Positions 9,400 through 18,095 of a DNA stretch of 64,000 nucleotides are shown here, piece by piece. This DNA is from Pseudomonadota bacterium (GTDB lineage: Bacteria; Pseudomonadota; Alphaproteobacteria; Rhizobiales; Methylopilaceae), in the NCBI GenBank assembly GCA_023388965.1, contig JAEWFF010000018.1, positions 62,001-126,000 on the forward strand. The letters are read 5' to 3'. Within the stretch, counting starts at the first letter, position 1, and each line of letters begins with the position of its first letter. A program made the position numbers and the translations under genes. Under the pieces are notes generated by a model. It was given only the letters and a program-made list of their open reading frames with translations, had not been told where the DNA came from and searched no databases.

Positions 9400-9750
9400 A
9401 TGAAGAAAATTCTTCTCGCAACGATTGCCTTTTCGATGATTGCAGCTCCGGCGGCCTTCGCGCAGCCCTATCATGGCAAGAGCCATCATCAGAGCCAGCA
9501 GTACAAGAAGGGCCCGGGCCATTACGGCTCCAAGCATCAGAATGTCCGCAAGAAGCAGCGCTGGTCGAAGGGGCAGCGCCTCGATCGGGATCACCGCCGT
9601 CAGGTCATTCATTCGCGCGATTACAAGCGCTATCGTCTCTACAATCCGCCGCGCGGCCATCAGTGGGTGCGCGTGGGCGACGATTACATGCTCGTTGCCG
9701 TGACGTCCGGCATCATCGGCGCGATCATCGGAGCCACCGTGGCGCGTTGA
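9400..9750 (+). CDS. RcnB-like small periplasmic protein
   Basis: This 116-residue protein has a clear signal peptide (MKKILLATIAFSMIAAPAAF, cleavage after AQ). A His/Lys/Gln-rich mature region follows (GKSHHQSQQYKKG), and the C-terminus is RcnB-type: YRLYNPPRGHQWVRVGDDYM followed by a glycine-rich hydrophobic tail (IIGAIIGATVA). RcnB of E. coli is a periplasmic factor tied to nickel and cobalt homeostasis, but the many alphaproteobacterial paralogues are uncharacterised. The gene is monocistronic, with a strong terminator right after it. Confidence 0.85.
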   Translation: MKKILLATIAFSMIAAPAAFAQPYHGKSHHQSQQYKKGPGHYGSKHQNVRKKQRWSKGQRLDRDHRRQVIHSRDYKRYRLYNPPRGHQWVRVGDDYMLVAVTSGIIGAIIGATVAR

Positions 9751-9774
9751 TCGGCTGAAGGAATGCACATCAGG

Positions 9775-9799
9775 GCCCCGCTTCGGCGGGGCTCTTTTT
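9775..9799 (+). terminator. Rho-independent terminator after the RcnB-like gene
   Basis: A perfect 7-bp stem GCCCCGC-TTCG-GCGGGGC (9775-9792) is followed by TCTTTTT. Confidence 0.9.
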
Positions 9800-9834
9800 G
9801 TTTCGGTCGGCGGAAGGGTTTATGCGGCCCGTCC

Positions 9835-10704
9835 TCAGGGCCACTTCACCAGAGGCGGCATGGACGACAGGATCGAATTGACATTGCCGCCGGTCTTCAG
9901 CCCGAAGATCGTGCCGCGGTCGTAGAGAAGGTTGAACTCGACATAGCGGCCGCGCCGCACGAGCTGTTCCTCGCGGTCCTTGTCCGTCCAGGCCGTGTTG
10001 ACGTTGCGGCGGACGATCTCTGGATAGATGGCGAGGAAGGCCTCGCCCACGGCGCGGGTGAAGGCGAAATCGGCCTCGAAGTCCCCCGAATCCAGCCAGT
10101 CGTAAAAAATGCCGCCCGTTCCGCGCGACTCGTTCCGGTGTTTCAGGAAGAAATAGGTGTCGCACCATTCCTTGTAGCGGGGGTAATCGGCCACCGCATG
10201 GGCCTCGCACGCTTCTTTCATGGCGGCGTGGAAATCCTTTGTGTCGGGGTCGTCCTGGCTCCGCCTCCTGTCCAGAACCGGGGTCAGGTCGGCCCCGCCG
10301 CCGAACCAGCCCTTGGTGGTCCGGACCTGGCGCGTGTTCATGTGTACGGCCGGCACGTTCGGGTTCCGGGGATGGGCGATCAGCGAGATGCCCGAGGCCC
10401 AGAATCGCGGATCTTCCTCCGCGCCGGGGATCTGGGCGCGGAATTCGGGCGAGAATTCGCCATGAACGGTCGAGACATGGACGCCGCATTTCTCGAAAAC
10501 CCGCCCGCGAATCATGGACATGACGCCCCCGCCGCCTGGCGCGCCGCTATGGTCGGTCCGCTTCCAGGGGGTGCGTTCGAAGCGGCCGGCGGGCAGTCCC
10601 ACATTGCCCGGCGCGTCCCCGGCCGCGTCTTCCACAGCTTCAAAGGCGGCGCAGATGCGGTCGCGCAGCGCTTCGAACCAGGACGGGCAGGGGCTCTCTA
10701 TCAT
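9835..10704 (-). CDS. hemF: Oxygen-dependent coproporphyrinogen III oxidase
   Basis: This 289-residue enzyme converts coproporphyrinogen III to protoporphyrinogen IX with O2 in heme synthesis, in the cytosol. Family motifs are present: [59 protein letters not shown] and the C-terminal [19 protein letters not shown]. It is transcribed divergently from the cytochrome bc1 operon, and the 196-bp gap holds an FNR/FixK-like box. This links heme supply with respiratory-chain expression. Confidence 0.97.
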   Translation of the reverse strand: MIESPCPSWFEALRDRICAAFEAVEDAAGDAPGNVGLPAGRFERTPWKRTDHSGAPGGGGVMSMIRGRVFEKCGVHVSTVHGEFSPEFRAQIPGAEEDPRFWASGISLIAHPRNPNVPAVHMNTRQVRTTKGWFGGGADLTPVLDRRRSQDDPDTKDFHAAMKEACEAHAVADYPRYKEWCDTYFFLKHRNESRGTGGIFYDWLDSGDFEADFAFTRAVGEAFLAIYPEIVRRNVNTAWTDKDREEQLVRRGRYVEFNLLYDRGTIFGLKTGGNVNSILSSMPPLVKWP

Positions 10705-10758
10705 GGGCTTTTCCTATGGGCTGACGGGGCTTTTAGCTCCGAACGGCGCAAGTCGCGA

Positions 10759-10772
10759 TTGAGTTGACTCAA
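10759..10772. promoter_or_regulatory. FNR/FixK-like palindrome between hemF and petA
   Basis: TTGAGTTGACTCAA is a 14-bp palindrome matching the TTGA-N6-TCAA core of CRP/FNR-family sites. It is 55 bp upstream of the hemF start. A separate strong hairpin lies at about 10785-10814 (GTGCGG-aaag-CCGCAC). Which regulator binds is not known. Confidence 0.5.
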
Positions 10773-10900
10773 ACGGGCCGTGCGACAGAGTGTCGTGCGG
10801 AAAGCCGCACTCTGGACAAATACCAATCTAGACGCCAAAAACGCGGCCAATCACCGGGATGCGCAGGGGGCGCGTCTCCCCCGCTCAGCTTAGAGATTAG

Positions 10901-11473
10901 GTGACCGAATTGGCGACGCCCAGCCAGGTTCAACCGACCCGCCGCGACTTCCTCTATATCGCGACCGGAGCCTTTGCCGCCGTCGGCACTGCCGCGGTGG
11001 TATGGCCTTTCATCGATCAGATGAATCCAGACCGTTCGACGCTCGCTTTGGCGTCGATTGACGTGGATGTGTCATCCATCGCCGAAGGCCAGGCCATTAC
11101 CGTGAAATGGCGCGGCAAGCCGGTCTTCATCCGCAATCGCACGGCCAAGGAAATCGAGGACGCCAAGGGCGTTCCGATGTCCGAGCTGATCGATACGGAT
11201 GCGCGCAATCCCAATCTGACCGGTTCCGACACCGAGGCGACCGACGTCAATCGCGCCGCCGAGGGCAAGGAGCCCTGGCTGGTCATGATCGGCACCTGCA
11301 CCCATCTCGGCTGCGTCCCGATCGGGCTGGCCGGCGATTTCGGCGGCTGGTTCTGTCCGTGCCACGGCTCGCACTACGATACGGCCGGCCGTATCCGTAA
11401 GGGCCCGGCGCCGGAGAACCTGCATATCCCGCCGTTTGAATTCACCAACGACACCACAATCCGGATCGGTTGA
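10901..11473 (+). CDS. petA: Ubiquinol-cytochrome c reductase Rieske iron-sulfur subunit
   Basis: This 190-residue Rieske subunit of the cytochrome bc1 complex has a twin-arginine-like start ([11 protein letters not shown], residues 13-23) followed by the single membrane anchor. The 2Fe-2S ligands are in CTHLGC (133-138) and CPCHGSHYD (152-160). The start is GTG at 10901, because an in-frame TAG lies directly upstream. It is the first gene of petABC, and the cytochrome b start follows 25 bp after its stop. It passes electrons from ubiquinol to cytochrome c1 on the periplasmic side. Confidence 0.97.
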   Translation: MTELATPSQVQPTRRDFLYIATGAFAAVGTAAVVWPFIDQMNPDRSTLALASIDVDVSSIAEGQAITVKWRGKPVFIRNRTAKEIEDAKGVPMSELIDTDARNPNLTGSDTEATDVNRAAEGKEPWLVMIGTCTHLGCVPIGLAGDFGGWFCPCHGSHYDTAGRIRKGPAPENLHIPPFEFTNDTTIRIG

Positions 11474-11498
11474 GCCGGGGGCCGCAAGCGAGACACCG

Positions 11499-12752
11499 AT
11501 GAGCGGACATTCGACGTATGAACCGAAGAACCCGGTTCTGAAATGGTTCGAGAGCCGGCTGCCCATCGTTGGGCTGATGCACGGCTCTTTCATTGCCTAT
11601 CCGACGCCGCGTAACCTGAACTATTGGTGGACGTTCGGCGCCATCCTTTCGATGATGCTCGTCGTGCAGCTCATCACGGGCATCGTGCTCGCGATGCACT
11701 ACACGCCGCATGTCGACATGGCCTTCAATTCCGTCGAGCACATCATGCGCGACGTGAACTGGGGCTGGATGATCCGGTACATGCACGCCAACGGCGCCTC
11801 GATGTTCTTCATCGCGGTCTACATCCACATTTTCCGCGGCCTGTATTACGGCTCCTACAAGGAGCCGCGCGAAGTGCTGTGGATCCTCGGCGTCGTCATC
11901 TTCCTCCTGATGATGGCCACCGCCTTCATGGGCTATGTGCTGCCCTGGGGTCAGATGTCGCTGTGGGGCGCCATCGTCATCACCAATCTGTTCTCGGCGA
12001 TCCCGATCGTCGGCGAAGCCATCACCACCTGGCTGTGGGGCGGGTTCGCGGTCGACAATCCGACGCTGAACCGCTTCTTCTCGCTGCACTATCTGCTGCC
12101 GTTCATGATCGCGGGCGTTGTCGGCCTGCACATCTGGGCGCTGCATGTCGTCGGCCAGAACAACCCGACCGGCGTCGAGGTGAAGTCCACCTCCGATTCC
12201 GTGCCGTTCACACCTTACGCGACGATCAAGGACTCGTTCGCGATGGTGTGCTTCCTGATCTTCTTCGCGTGGTTCATCTTCTACGTGCCGAACTTCCTCG
12301 GCCACGCCGATAACTACGTGCGCGCCAATTCGCTGCAGACGCCCGCGCACATCGTGCCCGAATGGTACTTCCTGCCGTTCTACGCGATCCTGCGCGCCAT
12401 TCCGTCCAAGCTCGGCGGCGTGCTGGCGATGTTCGGCGCCATTGCGGTGCTGTTCTTCCTGCCCTGGCTCGACACGTCCAAGGTCCGCTCGTCCAAGTAC
12501 CGGCCGCTCTACCGCCAGTTCTTCTGGGTTCTGGTCGTGGTGTGCCTCGGTCTCGGCTATATCGGCGCCAAGCCGCCGGAGGGCTGGTACGTCATCATCG
12601 GCCGCTTCCTGACCTTCTATTACTTCGCCCACTTCCTCATCATCCTGCCGCTGCTCGGCTTCATCGAGAAGCCCAAGCCGCTGCCGGCCTCGATCACCGA
12701 AGCCGTGCTCGGCAAGCAGCCGCCGGCGGCCACGACGACGGTAAAGGCTTAA
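11499..12752 (+). CDS. petB: Cytochrome b subunit of the bc1 complex
   Basis: This 417-residue integral membrane protein begins [20 protein letters not shown]. It has the helix B and D heme-ligand regions ([51 protein letters not shown]) and the Qo-site PEWY motif ([14 protein letters not shown]). The ATG at 11499 was chosen as the family start; the frame is open upstream only inside petA. The length is that of a stand-alone cytochrome b, with cytochrome c1 encoded separately 6 nt downstream. Confidence 0.97.
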   Translation: MSGHSTYEPKNPVLKWFESRLPIVGLMHGSFIAYPTPRNLNYWWTFGAILSMMLVVQLITGIVLAMHYTPHVDMAFNSVEHIMRDVNWGWMIRYMHANGASMFFIAVYIHIFRGLYYGSYKEPREVLWILGVVIFLLMMATAFMGYVLPWGQMSLWGAIVITNLFSAIPIVGEAITTWLWGGFAVDNPTLNRFFSLHYLLPFMIAGVVGLHIWALHVVGQNNPTGVEVKSTSDSVPFTPYATIKDSFAMVCFLIFFAWFIFYVPNFLGHADNYVRANSLQTPAHIVPEWYFLPFYAILRAIPSKLGGVLAMFGAIAVLFFLPWLDTSKVRSSKYRPLYRQFFWVLVVVCLGLGYIGAKPPEGWYVIIGRFLTFYYFAHFLIILPLLGFIEKPKPLPASITEAVLGKQPPAATTTVKA

Positions 12753-12757
12753 ATCCG

Positions 12758-13603
12758 ATGACGCGCTTCAGCCTCCCGCTCAAAGCCGCTGCCGTCGCCC
12801 TCGTGGCGTTCGCGTCCGCCCCGGCCTTCGCCGCCGGCGCCGCCCATACGCCGACCAAGGAGCAGTGGACCTTCAGCGGCATGTTCGGTCATTACGACCG
12901 CGCGCAGCTCCAGCGCGGCTTCAAGGTGTTCCGCGAAGTCTGCGCCTCGTGCCACGGCATGGAGCTGCTGTCGTTCCGCAACCTTCAGGAGCCGGGCGGC
13001 CCGCAATTCTCCGAAGGCCAGGTCCAGATGCTCGCGGCCGAGTATCAGATCCAGGACGGCCCGGGTGAAGACGGCGAAATGTTCGATCGGCCCGGCCGCC
13101 CGTCGGATCGCTGGCCCTCGCCCTATGCCAACGAGCAGGCTGCCCGCGGCTCCAATGGCGGCGCCCTGCCACCGGATTTCTCGGTGCTGGCCAAGGCGCG
13201 TACCTACGAGCGCGGCTTCACCAACGGCTATATCCTGTGGGACCTCATCACCCAGTATCAGGAGCATGGCGCGGACTACATCCACTCGCTTCTGGTCGGC
13301 TATAACGAGACGCCACCGGGCGGCGAGGAAGGCCAGCCCGGCCTGCACTACAATCCGTACTTCCCGGGCGGCTGGATCGCGATGCCCATGCCGATTGCGG
13401 ACGATCAGGTCGAATACACCGACGGCACGCCGACGACCGTGGATCAATATTCCCGCGACGTCACCGCGTTCATGATGTGGGCCGCGGAGCCCCATCTCGA
13501 AGCGCGCAAGGCGCTCGGCTTCAAGATCATGATCTTCCTGATCGTCTTTGCGGGCCTGCTCTACTTCACCAAGAAGAAGGTGTGGAGAGAGGTCGCTCAC
13601 TGA
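12758..13603 (+). CDS. petC: Cytochrome c1
   Basis: This 281-residue protein has a signal peptide (MTRFSLPLKAAAVALVAFAS, cleavage near AFA-AG). The heme-binding CASCH is at residues 62-66, and a methionine-ligand region lies at WIAMPMPIADDQ. A C-terminal anchor (KIMIFLIVFAGLLYFTKKK) follows. It carries electrons from the Rieske centre to soluble cytochrome c in the periplasm. It is the last gene of petABC, followed by a strong terminator. Confidence 0.96.
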   Translation: MTRFSLPLKAAAVALVAFASAPAFAAGAAHTPTKEQWTFSGMFGHYDRAQLQRGFKVFREVCASCHGMELLSFRNLQEPGGPQFSEGQVQMLAAEYQIQDGPGEDGEMFDRPGRPSDRWPSPYANEQAARGSNGGALPPDFSVLAKARTYERGFTNGYILWDLITQYQEHGADYIHSLLVGYNETPPGGEEGQPGLHYNPYFPGGWIAMPMPIADDQVEYTDGTPTTVDQYSRDVTAFMMWAAEPHLEARKALGFKIMIFLIVFAGLLYFTKKKVWREVAH

Positions 13604-13623
13604 GCGGCACGGCAGATTTCGGA

Positions 13624-13646
13624 ACGGGCCCTTCGGGGCCCGTTTT
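13624..13646 (+). terminator. Terminator of petABC
   Basis: A perfect 8-bp stem ACGGGCCC-TTCG-GGGCCCGT is followed by TTTT just after petC. Confidence 0.92.
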
Positions 13647-13731
13647 CGTTTGGCGCGGGCAGAAAAGGGTTTGATTTCGAGGCTCTTGTGAGCATGATCC
13701 GCCCGCCTTTAAACATTGGCCGGAACCCTTC

Positions 13732-14271
13732 ATGTCGCTCGCCAAAGAACTCGAAACCTTCGTCCGCAGCATTCCGGACCATCCCAAACCCGGCATCATT
13801 TTTCGCGATGTCACGACCCTGTTTCAGAACCCTCGCGGGCTGAAGCTGTCGGTCGATGGTCTGGCTGACGCCCTCAAGGATGAAACGTTCGATCTCGTCG
13901 CGGGTATCGAGGCGCGGGGCTTCATTCTCGGTGGCGCGCTTGCCCATGTGCTTGGTCTGGGCTTCATCCCGATCCGCAAGAAGGGCAAGCTGCCCTCCGT
14001 CACCCTCAGTCAGGAATATGCGCTCGAATACGGCGTCGATTCCGTCGAGGTCCATGCGGACGCCTGCAAGCCCGGCCAGAAGGTTCTGCTGATCGACGAT
14101 CTCATCGCCACGGGCGGCACGGCGGAAGCCGGCATCGCGCTCATCCGCCGCCTCGGCGGTGAGGTCGCGGGCGCGGGCTTCGTGATTGATCTTCCGGATC
14201 TCGGCGGCGCGCAGCGCATCCGCGATCACGGCGTGCGCGTCGAAACGCTGCTGGAATTCGCGGGGCATTGA
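13732..14271 (+). CDS. apt: Adenine phosphoribosyltransferase
   Basis: This 179-residue enzyme makes AMP from adenine and PRPP (purine salvage). The PRPP-binding loop VLLIDDLIATGGTAEAG is at about residues 120-136. The type-specific GIEARGFILGGALA and the flexible-loop region FIPIRKKGKLP precede it. The length is typical. The gene is single, and a compact hairpin (14275-14296) separates it from convergent nfi. Confidence 0.97.
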   Translation: MSLAKELETFVRSIPDHPKPGIIFRDVTTLFQNPRGLKLSVDGLADALKDETFDLVAGIEARGFILGGALAHVLGLGFIPIRKKGKLPSVTLSQEYALEYGVDSVEVHADACKPGQKVLLIDDLIATGGTAEAGIALIRRLGGEVAGAGFVIDLPDLGGAQRIRDHGVRVETLLEFAGH

Positions 14272-14274
14272 ATC

Positions 14275-14296
14275 CCTCTCCCGTAAACGGGAGAGG
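14275..14296. terminator. Hairpin between convergent apt and nfi (type B outer module)
   Basis: CCTCTCCCG-TAAA-CGGGAGAGG is a perfect 9-bp stem. It is the outer hairpin of repeat type B on its own, placed 4 bp after the apt stop and 4 bp from the nfi stop. Its position suggests a bidirectional terminator; there is no long T run. Confidence 0.6.
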
Positions 14297-14299
14297 CGA

Positions 14300-14962
14300 T
14301 CAAAACTCCCCGGCCGCCTTGTGCGCCGCCCTGACAGGCTCGGGCAGGCGGTAGGTCGTGGTGCAGGCCGTCACCAGCGCGATTGCGCTGTCGAGATCGC
14401 TGAGATGCCCCGGCGAGACGAAGACCGGCTTGCAGCCCTTCTTCGTGCGCAAAGCCGCGCCGATCACCTCATCCTTGTGCAGAACGGGCGTATGGCCGCC
14501 GCGCCGGGCAGGGACGCGGCCGTGTTCGCCGCACAATTTCGTCTTGGCATTGGCGACTGTCGGTACGCCGAGCCACAGCCCCATATGGCAGGCGAGGCCG
14601 ATGCGGCGCGGATGCATGTAGCCCGACCCGTCGAACATGAAGACATCGGGCTTCTTCTTCAGCGCGGCGAACGCCTCGACCAGAACCGGCCCTTCGCGGA
14701 ACGACAGCAGGCCGGGAACATAGGGAAAGCTTGCGGGCTGGATCGCGAGCGCGGTTTCCACGATCTCGAAATCGGGGAAGGACAGAACGACGACGGCGGC
14801 CTGCGCGATCTTGTTCTTCACGCTGACATCGACGCCGGCGACGGTCTTGATGCTGGCAAGATCGAGCGGCCGGTTCGTTATGACATCGCCGCTCAGTTCG
14901 CGCTGCAGTGCGACGGCTTCCTTGGGCGTGAGTTGCCAGGAATGCCGCCGCTTCAGTCTCAT
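14300..14962 (-). CDS. nfi: Endonuclease V (deoxyinosine repair)
   Basis: This 220-residue protein has the endonuclease V motifs: AGVDVSVKN (first catalytic Asp), YVPGLLSFREGPVLVEA, and MFDGSGYMHPRRIGLACHMG with the second catalytic Asp. PTVANAKTKLCGEHG follows. The family cleaves DNA one base 3' of hypoxanthine. It is the last gene of the rplY-pth-ychF-nfi run; its ATG overlaps the ychF stop by one base (TGATG arrangement). Confidence 0.93.
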   Translation of the reverse strand: MRLKRRHSWQLTPKEAVALQRELSGDVITNRPLDLASIKTVAGVDVSVKNKIAQAAVVVLSFPDFEIVETALAIQPASFPYVPGLLSFREGPVLVEAFAALKKKPDVFMFDGSGYMHPRRIGLACHMGLWLGVPTVANAKTKLCGEHGRVPARRGGHTPVLHKDEVIGAALRTKKGCKPVFVSPGHLSDLDSAIALVTACTTTYRLPEPVRAAHKAAGEF

Positions 14963-16059
14963 CAGGTGTTGAACCTAAAATGCAGGACGTCGCCGTCGGC
15001 GACCACATAGTCCTTGCCTTCGAGACGCAGCTTACCAGCATCGCGCGCGCCGGCTTCGCCTTTCAGTGCGACATAATCGTCGAAGGCGATGGTCTCGGCG
15101 CGGATGAAGCCCTTCTCGAAATCACTGTGGATCACGCCCGCCGCCCCCGGCGCGCGCGTGCCTTTCTCGATGGTCCAGGCGCGCGCTTCCTTCGGGCCCA
15201 CGGTGAAATAGGTGACGAGGCCGAGCAGCCCGTAGCCGGCGCGGATGAGGCGGTCGAGGCCCGCTTCGCCGAGGCCGAGCGCTTCGAGATAATCCTCGCG
15301 CTCGTCCTCGGGCAGAACGGCGATCTCGCTCTCGATCCTGGCGGAGATGACGACGGCGACCGCGCCTTCGGTTTTCGCGCGCTCCTCGACCATGCGCGAA
15401 TATTGATTGCCCGTCGCGGCCGAGGCCTCGTCGACATTGGCGACATAGAGAACGGGCTTGGAGGTGAGGAGGTTGAGGCCCTCGAAGGCCTTCCTTTCCT
15501 CGTCCTTGATCTCGGCAAGGCGCGCGGGCTTGCCGTCGCGCAGCAGCGGCAATACGCGGCCGATCAGGTCGATCTGTTCCTTCGCTTCCTTGTCGCCGCC
15601 CTTGGCGCGCTTTTCCAGACCGGCGGCGCGCTTTTCGAGGCTGTCGAGATCGGCGAGCATCAACTCGGTCTCGACCGTTTCGGCGTCCGCGAGCGGATCG
15701 ATCCTGCCCTCGACATGGGTGATGTCGTCATCCTCGAAGCAGCGCAGCACATAGGCGACGGCATCCACTTCGCGGATATGGGCGAGGAACTGGTTGCCGA
15801 GGCCTTCGCCTTTCGATGCGCCGCGCACAAGGCCGGCGATGTCGACGAAGGTCAGGCGCGTCGGGATGATCTGCTGCGAGCCGCCGATCCCGGCGAGCGT
15901 GTCCAGACGCGGGTCCGGCACCGCGACCTCGCCGACATTCGGCTCGATGGTGCAGAACGGATAATTGGCGGCCTGCGCCGCGGCCGTCTGCGTCAGCGCA
16001 TTGAACAGAGTCGACTTGCCAACATTCGGCAGGCCGACGATCCCGCATTTGAAACCCAT
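14962..16059 (-). CDS. ychF: Redox-regulated ATPase YchF (Obg family)
   Basis: This 365-residue protein is close to the family length. G1 reads GLPNVGKSTLF near the N-terminus and G3 DIAGLVRGASKGEG. G4 is NVDE instead of NKxD, the reason YchF prefers ATP over GTP. A coiled-coil insertion (about 130-170) and the C-terminal TGS domain (LVTYFTVGPKEARAW, VIHSDFEKGFIRAETI) follow. It is a ribosome-associated ATPase linked to oxidative-stress response. It lies between pth (12 nt) and nfi in the same operon. Confidence 0.97.
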   Translation of the reverse strand: MGFKCGIVGLPNVGKSTLFNALTQTAAAQAANYPFCTIEPNVGEVAVPDPRLDTLAGIGGSQQIIPTRLTFVDIAGLVRGASKGEGLGNQFLAHIREVDAVAYVLRCFEDDDITHVEGRIDPLADAETVETELMLADLDSLEKRAAGLEKRAKGGDKEAKEQIDLIGRVLPLLRDGKPARLAEIKDEERKAFEGLNLLTSKPVLYVANVDEASAATGNQYSRMVEERAKTEGAVAVVISARIESEIAVLPEDEREDYLEALGLGEAGLDRLIRAGYGLLGLVTYFTVGPKEARAWTIEKGTRAPGAAGVIHSDFEKGFIRAETIAFDDYVALKGEAGARDAGKLRLEGKDYVVADGDVLHFRFNT

Positions 16060-16071
16060 TGACCTCTGTCC

Positions 16072-16686
16072 CTAATCCTCGTCGCGCTCGCCGGGCCGCT
16101 TGGGAGCGATGAAGCCCCTGGCCTCGAGCGCGGTGTGAGCCCTGTTCTGGAACGACGGCACATCGCCCTTCGCCAGAAGATCGGCGTTGTCGGCGATGGC
16201 ATCCGTCATGCACGCGACCCAGTCCCGCTCCGCCTTGGTAAAATCCGACAGGACGAAGGAATGCACCATGTCCTTATGGCCGGGATGGCCGATGCCGAGC
16301 CGTACGCGCACATAATCGTTGCCGATAGCCGGCGAGATCGAGCGCAGGCCGTTATGGCCGGCATTGCCGCCGCCCGTCTTTACGCGCAGCTTGGCCGGCG
16401 CCAGATCCAGCTCGTCGTGGAAGACGACGATGTCGGAAAGCCCGATCTTGTAGAAACGGGCCGCCTCGGCAACGGAGCGGCCCGATTCGTTCATGTAGGT
16501 TTTCGGCTTCAGAAGAAGCGTCTTTACGCCGCCGATCTGGCCTTCCGAGACCTCGCCCGCAAAACGCGCGCGCCAGGACGGAAAGTTCCAGCGCCGCGCG
16601 ATGGCGTCGATTGCCATGAACCCGATATTGTGGCGGTTGCCTGCATATTGGGTTCCCGGATTGCCGAGACCGGCGAAGAGCCGCAT
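16072..16686 (-). CDS. pth: Peptidyl-tRNA hydrolase
   Basis: This 204-residue enzyme frees tRNA from prematurely released peptidyl-tRNA. The N-terminal motif [20 protein letters not shown] contains the catalytic His. [35 protein letters not shown] and [10 protein letters not shown] are all conserved. It starts 12 nt after rplY in the same operon. Confidence 0.97.
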   Translation of the reverse strand: MRLFAGLGNPGTQYAGNRHNIGFMAIDAIARRWNFPSWRARFAGEVSEGQIGGVKTLLLKPKTYMNESGRSVAEAARFYKIGLSDIVVFHDELDLAPAKLRVKTGGGNAGHNGLRSISPAIGNDYVRVRLGIGHPGHKDMVHSFVLSDFTKAERDWVACMTDAIADNADLLAKGDVPSFQNRAHTALEARGFIAPKRPGERDED

Positions 16687-16698
16687 CGGGCCCCCCGC

Positions 16699-17361
16699 TT
16701 ACTTCTTCTCTTCGGGCTTCTTCGCCTCGGCGGCCTTGGCGTCCGCAGGCTTGGCGTCGCCCTCGGGGGCAGAGGCGGCAGCCGGCTTCTCTTCCTGAAC
16801 CGTCGGTGCGACGATGGTGGCGATCGTGAAGTTGTCGCGGTCGACGGGCTTGGCGCCGGCCGGCAGCTTGATGCCTTCGATATGGATCGCGGCGCCGATG
16901 TCGAGGCCCGCAAGGTCGATCTCGATGGCCTTCGGAATGTCCGTCGCCTTCACCGCGAGCTGGATCGTGTGCTGCACGACGTTCAGCACGCCGCCGCTCT
17001 TGAGACCCGGAGAGGCCGCTTCGTTCAGGAACTGGACCGGCACATCGACCGTAATCGTCGAATCGCCCGTGATGCGCAGGAAGTCGACATGGGTGAGGAA
17101 GTCCTTCACCGGGTCGAGCTGGTAATCGCGCGGAATGGCCTTTTCGATCTTGCCGCCCACATCGATGTCGAACAACGTCGTCATGAAGCCGCCGGCATGC
17201 AGCAGCATGTACATTTCGTTGCCGTCGAGGGCGATGCCGACGGGCGGCTGCTTGCCGCCATAGATCACGGCGGGAACTTTCTTCTGGCGGCGCAGTGCGC
17301 GGGCGGCTCCCTTGCCGACCCGGTCGCGCGCCTCGGCCTTGAGAACCTTGGTCGCGGTCAT
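16699..17361 (-). CDS. rplY: 50S ribosomal protein L25/general stress protein Ctc
   Basis: This 220-residue protein has the 5S-rRNA-binding L25 domain (residues 1-95, KVLKAEARDRVGKGAARALR). The TL5/Ctc C-terminal beta domain runs to about 190, and the tail is Ala/Lys/Glu-rich (DAKAAEAKKPEEKK). It is the first gene of rplY-pth-ychF-nfi. A short hairpin sits in its leader (17386-17402). Confidence 0.96.
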   Translation of the reverse strand: MTATKVLKAEARDRVGKGAARALRRQKKVPAVIYGGKQPPVGIALDGNEMYMLLHAGGFMTTLFDIDVGGKIEKAIPRDYQLDPVKDFLTHVDFLRITGDSTITVDVPVQFLNEAASPGLKSGGVLNVVQHTIQLAVKATDIPKAIEIDLAGLDIGAAIHIEGIKLPAGAKPVDRDNFTIATIVAPTVQEEKPAAASAPEGDAKPADAKAAEAKKPEEKK

Positions 17362-17385
17362 GTTTCAGTCTCCAAGAAGTAAGAA

Positions 17386-17402
17386 GGCCGCGATGCGCGG
17401 CC
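17386..17402 (-). promoter_or_regulatory. Hairpin in the rplY leader
   Basis: GGCCGCG-cat-CGCGGCC (minus strand) is a perfect 7-bp stem. It is followed by the pyrimidine-rich TTCTTACTTCTT and then the GGAG ribosome site of rplY. It could be an attenuator or an L25 autoregulatory structure. This is inference. Confidence 0.4.
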
Positions 17403-17494
17403 CTCGGACGCCGGCGCACCTCCAGGGTGTGGACGCCGGAACGGTGGTTCCTATAGCGGAACGGGGCGGGGGAGGCAAATAAGGAGGTCATTGC

Positions 17495-17519
17495 GAAAGT
17501 ATCATTTAATGATACTTTC
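17495..17519. promoter_or_regulatory. 25-bp perfect palindrome, likely ParD operator
   Basis: Arms GAAAGTATCATT and AATGATACTTTC flank a single central T, with no mismatch. The site ends 17 bp before the parD ATG and is AT-rich in a GC-rich neighbourhood. ParD antitoxins autoregulate by binding such dyads. Confidence 0.75.
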
Positions 17520-17536
17520 TAGCCTGGAGGCCCGTT

Positions 17537-17794
17537 ATGGCATCGAGCTATACCCTCGGCGAACGATACGAAAAACTCATCCGTGCGCTGGTCGACAGCG
17601 GGCGCTATGCCAGCGCCAGCGAGGTCGTGCGCGATAGCTTGCGCCTGCTTGAAGAGCGCGAGCAGGAGCGGGAAGCAAGGCTGGCCAAACTACGGGGCTT
17701 GATCCGGGAGGGGCTGGGCAGCGGAGCGCCGGAATCGTGGGACCCGCAAGAGTTGAGACAGGATATCCGCAACCGCAGGCGCAATGCCGGCTGA
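17537..17794 (+). CDS. parD: ParD-type antitoxin (ribbon-helix-helix)
   Basis: This 85-residue protein has an N-terminal ribbon-helix-helix DNA-binding domain (MASSYTLGERYEKLIRALVD) and the family phrase SGRYASASEVVRDSLRLLEE. A charged helix binds the toxin. A GGAGG site lies 7 nt upstream of the ATG. It overlaps parE by 11 bases, the usual antitoxin-first layout. A perfect palindrome just upstream is the likely autoregulatory operator. Confidence 0.93.
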   Translation: MASSYTLGERYEKLIRALVDSGRYASASEVVRDSLRLLEEREQEREARLAKLRGLIREGLGSGAPESWDPQELRQDIRNRRRNAG

Positions 17795-18095
17795 CCGGCC
17801 GGTGCGGGCGGTCCGGCTCCGTCCCAAGGCCCGGCGTGACGCGGCAGACATCGGCCTCTTTATCGCGGAACGGAACCCGGCTGCGGCGGACGATTTTATC
17901 GAACGCCTCGATTCTATTTTTCGGCTGCTCGCGGAGAATCCGCAGGCGGGACGTGCCCGTGCGGAACTGGTCGCGGGCCTGCGCAGCTTTCCGTTCGACG
18001 GATATGTGGTTTTCTACCGTCTCGGCGAAGATGCCGTCGAAATCGTCCGCATTCTGAGCGGCTATCAGGATATCGAGTCCGAAAAGTTCGGCTGA
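17784..18095 (+). CDS. parE: ParE/RelE-superfamily toxin
   Basis: This 103-residue protein matches ParE toxins: KARRDAADIGLFIAERNPAAADDFIERLD, quoted in part as DAADIGLFIAERNP and FIERLDSIFRLLAENPQ. GRARAELVAGLRSFPFDGYV and the C-terminal YRLGEDAVEIVRILSG follow. ParE toxins typically poison DNA gyrase; the actual target here is untested. Its TGA directly abuts the prs stop on the other strand (TGATCA, no gap). The pair lies between prs and rplY, genes that are usually neighbours. Confidence 0.92.
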   Translation: MPADRPVRAVRLRPKARRDAADIGLFIAERNPAAADDFIERLDSIFRLLAENPQAGRARAELVAGLRSFPFDGYVVFYRLGEDAVEIVRILSGYQDIESEKFG

